A stretch of DNA of 36,690 nucleotides from Hohaiivirga sp031547465 (GTDB lineage Bacteria > Pseudomonadota > Alphaproteobacteria > Rhizobiales > Beijerinckiaceae). Under the pieces are notes generated by a model. That model searched no databases. It saw only the letters and a program-made list of their open reading frames with translations, and had not been told where the DNA came from. The DNA lies in contig JAVBRX010000101.1 of NCBI GenBank assembly GCA_031547465.1, forward strand, positions 1 through 36,690, read 5' to 3'. Positions 35,194 to 36,690 of the stretch are shown in pieces. How positions within the stretch are numbered: the stretch's first letter is position 1; each line of letters starts with the position of its first letter. Position numbers and translations under genes: made by a program.

Positions 35194-36399
35194 ATGGATT
35201 CTGAGACTGTTGCGAATGGGGCTATCACGAAACCCAAGGATTCTCCGGTAGTACCCGGCGAGTTTACGTTCACGGTCTCGAAAACGGACGGGCGCGCCCG
35301 CACCGGCGAAATCCGCATGCCGCGTGGCGTGATCCGCACACCGGCCTTCATGCCGGTCGGTACCGCTGCGACGGTCAAGGCGATGTATCCTGAACAGGTC
35401 AAGGCGCTTGGTGCGGATGTGGTGCTTGGCAACACCTATCACCTGATGCTGCGTCCCGGAGCGGAGCGGGTCGCCCGGCTTGGGGGGCTTCATGCCTTCA
35501 TGAACTGGCCGTATCCGATTCTCACCGATTCCGGCGGTTTTCAGGTGATGTCACTGGCGGGGCTGCGCAAGATCGACGAGACCGGGGTACGGTTCCAGTC
35601 GCATATCGATGGTTCGCGGCATGTGCTGACGCCGGAGCGCTCCATCGAAATTCAGGGGCTGCTCGGTTCCGATATCCAGATGCAGCTTGACGAATGCGTG
35701 AAACTGCCCGCCGAGGAGCGAGTTGTCGAGAAGGCGATGTACCTGTCGCTGCGCTGGGCCGAGCGTTGCCGTGTGGCTTTCGGCGAGCAACCGGGCAAGG
35801 CAATGTTCGGCATCGTGCAGGGTGGAACCGTTGACCGTCTACGCATCGAAAGTGCCCGCGAACTGGTAGGTCTCAGCCTGAAAGGTTATGCCATCGGCGG
35901 CCTTGCGGTCGGTGAGCCGCAAAGCGATATGCTGCGGACGCTCGATACCGTCGGACCCTACCTCCCCACTGAAAAGCCGCGCTATCTCATGGGTGTCGGC
36001 ACGCCCGACGACATAGTCCAATCCGTGCGGCGTGGCGTCGATATGTTCGATTGCGTCATGCCGACCCGCGCTGGTCGCCACGGTCTGGCCTATACGCGTT
36101 TTGGGCGGGTAAACCTGCGCAATGCCAGACATGCGGAAGCGCTGGAACCCCTCGATCCACAATCCTCTTGTGTCGCGTCCAGCACCTATTCGCGCGCCTA
36201 CCTGCATCACCTTGTCCGCGCTAATGAGATCCTCGGCATGATGCTGCTCACCTGGAACAACCTTGCTTATTATCAGGAGTTGATGGCGGGGTTGCGCAAG
36301 GCGATCAGTGATGGACGGCTGGACGATCATATCGCCGAAGTCAAGGACTGTTGGGCCAGGGGCGAAGCGCAACTGGCAAAAAACCAGAGTGCCTCCTGA
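35194..36399 (+). CDS. tgt: tRNA-guanine transglycosylase with altered zinc site
   Basis: About 401 residues. Tgt swaps guanine-34 of certain tRNAs for preQ1. The catalytic regions are intact: LTDSGGFQVMSL (Asp acid/base), GGLAVGEP, and MFDCVMPTRAGRHG (nucleophilic Asp). The zinc site is not: where bacterial Tgt has C-x-C-x2-C and a His 26 residues later (Zymomonas C318, C320, C323, H349), this protein has Ser324, Cys326, Ser329 and Asn355 at the same spacing. Start is uncertain: ATG 35194 follows GAGAAAG; GTG 35182 overlaps the queA stop and would add four residues. QueA and Tgt act in the same queuosine pathway. Confidence 0.93.
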   Translation: MDSETVANGAITKPKDSPVVPGEFTFTVSKTDGRARTGEIRMPRGVIRTPAFMPVGTAATVKAMYPEQVKALGADVVLGNTYHLMLRPGAERVARLGGLHAFMNWPYPILTDSGGFQVMSLAGLRKIDETGVRFQSHIDGSRHVLTPERSIEIQGLLGSDIQMQLDECVKLPAEERVVEKAMYLSLRWAERCRVAFGEQPGKAMFGIVQGGTVDRLRIESARELVGLSLKGYAIGGLAVGEPQSDMLRTLDTVGPYLPTEKPRYLMGVGTPDDIVQSVRRGVDMFDCVMPTRAGRHGLAYTRFGRVNLRNARHAEALEPLDPQSSCVASSTYSRAYLHHLVRANEILGMMLLTWNNLAYYQELMAGLRKAISDGRLDDHIAEVKDCWARGEAQLAKNQSAS

Positions 36400-36690
36400 T
36401 CCATCTGCCGCGAAAGAATATCTCTTACTCCGATAAATGTCTCGCAGGCCGAATGATACGGTTTCCGTTTGGATGGCTCGTAAGAGCGCCGGGATGTCAT
36501 CGCTTCGAATGGCTCTCTGCGACCACCTTCGTTTCTCCAGCCCGTCGAAATACTGTGGCCATTGCTCGATGAGTCCATCGTCGACAAACACACCGCCTTC
36601 CTTGTTGAACTTAATATCATCATCAAGGGTGATAGCTTTCATTGGTGATCAGATAGAAAAGATAATAATTAAACAAATGGAAAAAGTGCA
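36400..36690 (-). other. Start of an unidentified minus-strand reading frame (possible remnant)
   Basis: An ATG at 36640-36642 on the minus strand opens a frame that reads like a protein for about 80 codons (KAITLDDDIKFNKEGG, then IEQWPQYFDGLEKRRW) and is preceded by an AT-rich promoter-like stretch. It runs into the 3' end of tgt in antisense without a stop, which no intact gene would do, so it may be truncated, frameshifted or chance. Codons such as CGA, AGA and AGG are more common than in neighbours. No family recognised. tgt has no visible intrinsic terminator here. Confidence 0.3.

Overview
The window (about 36.7 kb, GC-rich apart from a few AT-rich gaps) looks like a chromosome segment of an alphaproteobacterium, probably a Rhodospirillales-like lineage. 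The evidence is gene order and motifs: purM divergent from a CDP-alcohol phosphatidyltransferase / AI-2E permease / hdaA / ppk / ppx run; a divergent uvrA-ssb pair with GAAC-N7-GAAC type SOS boxes; a gyrA-coaD-cyclophilin-cyclophilin-queA-tgt run; and a DUF1127 mini-protein. Genus cannot be assigned from the sequence alone. I see no tRNA, rRNA, CRISPR array, insertion sequence or prophage.

Region by region. 1-107: 5' end of purM (minus). 317-6528: envelope lipid/permease genes, the DnaA-regulator hdaA and the polyphosphate pair ppk-ppx (plus). 6644-11650 (minus): a four-gene ABC importer operon in the order binding protein, ATPase, fused permease, second ATPase, with a palindrome inside its promoter and a stem-loop after the binding-protein gene. 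12135-17743 (plus): a complete dppABCDF-type peptide importer with a consensus-like promoter and an attenuator hairpin after dppA. 18063-20728: an AT-richer TRAP permease pair (dctQ, dctM) without a binding-protein gene, followed by an unknown exported protein. 20816-21565: a gene-poor, AT-rich stretch with a DUF1127 gene and a doubtful 42-codon ORF. 21631-25497: uvrA and ssb, divergent, each with an SOS box. 25546-26743: a COG3541-like nucleotidyltransferase, a 38-codon ORF stitched in by overlapping stop/start codons, and a SemiSWEET. 26752-29083: MarC, a PP2C-like phosphatase and an unknown exported protein. 29346-36399: gyrA, coaD, two cyclophilins, queA and tgt. 36400-36690: start of an unidentified minus-strand reading frame.

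Functionally the window mixes replication control and DNA repair (hdaA, uvrA, ssb, gyrA), polyphosphate turnover (ppk, ppx), queuosine tRNA modification (queA, tgt), CoA synthesis (coaD), protein folding (two cyclophilins) and three solute uptake systems. I found no clear new multi-gene defence or mobile system. The most notable observations are a Tgt in which three of the four zinc ligands are replaced (Ser-x-Cys-x2-Ser ... Asn), the 38-codon ORF with competing RNA pairings between the nucleotidyltransferase and SemiSWEET, an AfuABC-type importer with two different ATPases, a cyclophilin with a long Lys/Ala/Pro-rich tail, and precisely placed operators (SOS box in the uvrA promoter spacer; palindrome in the importer promoter spacer).
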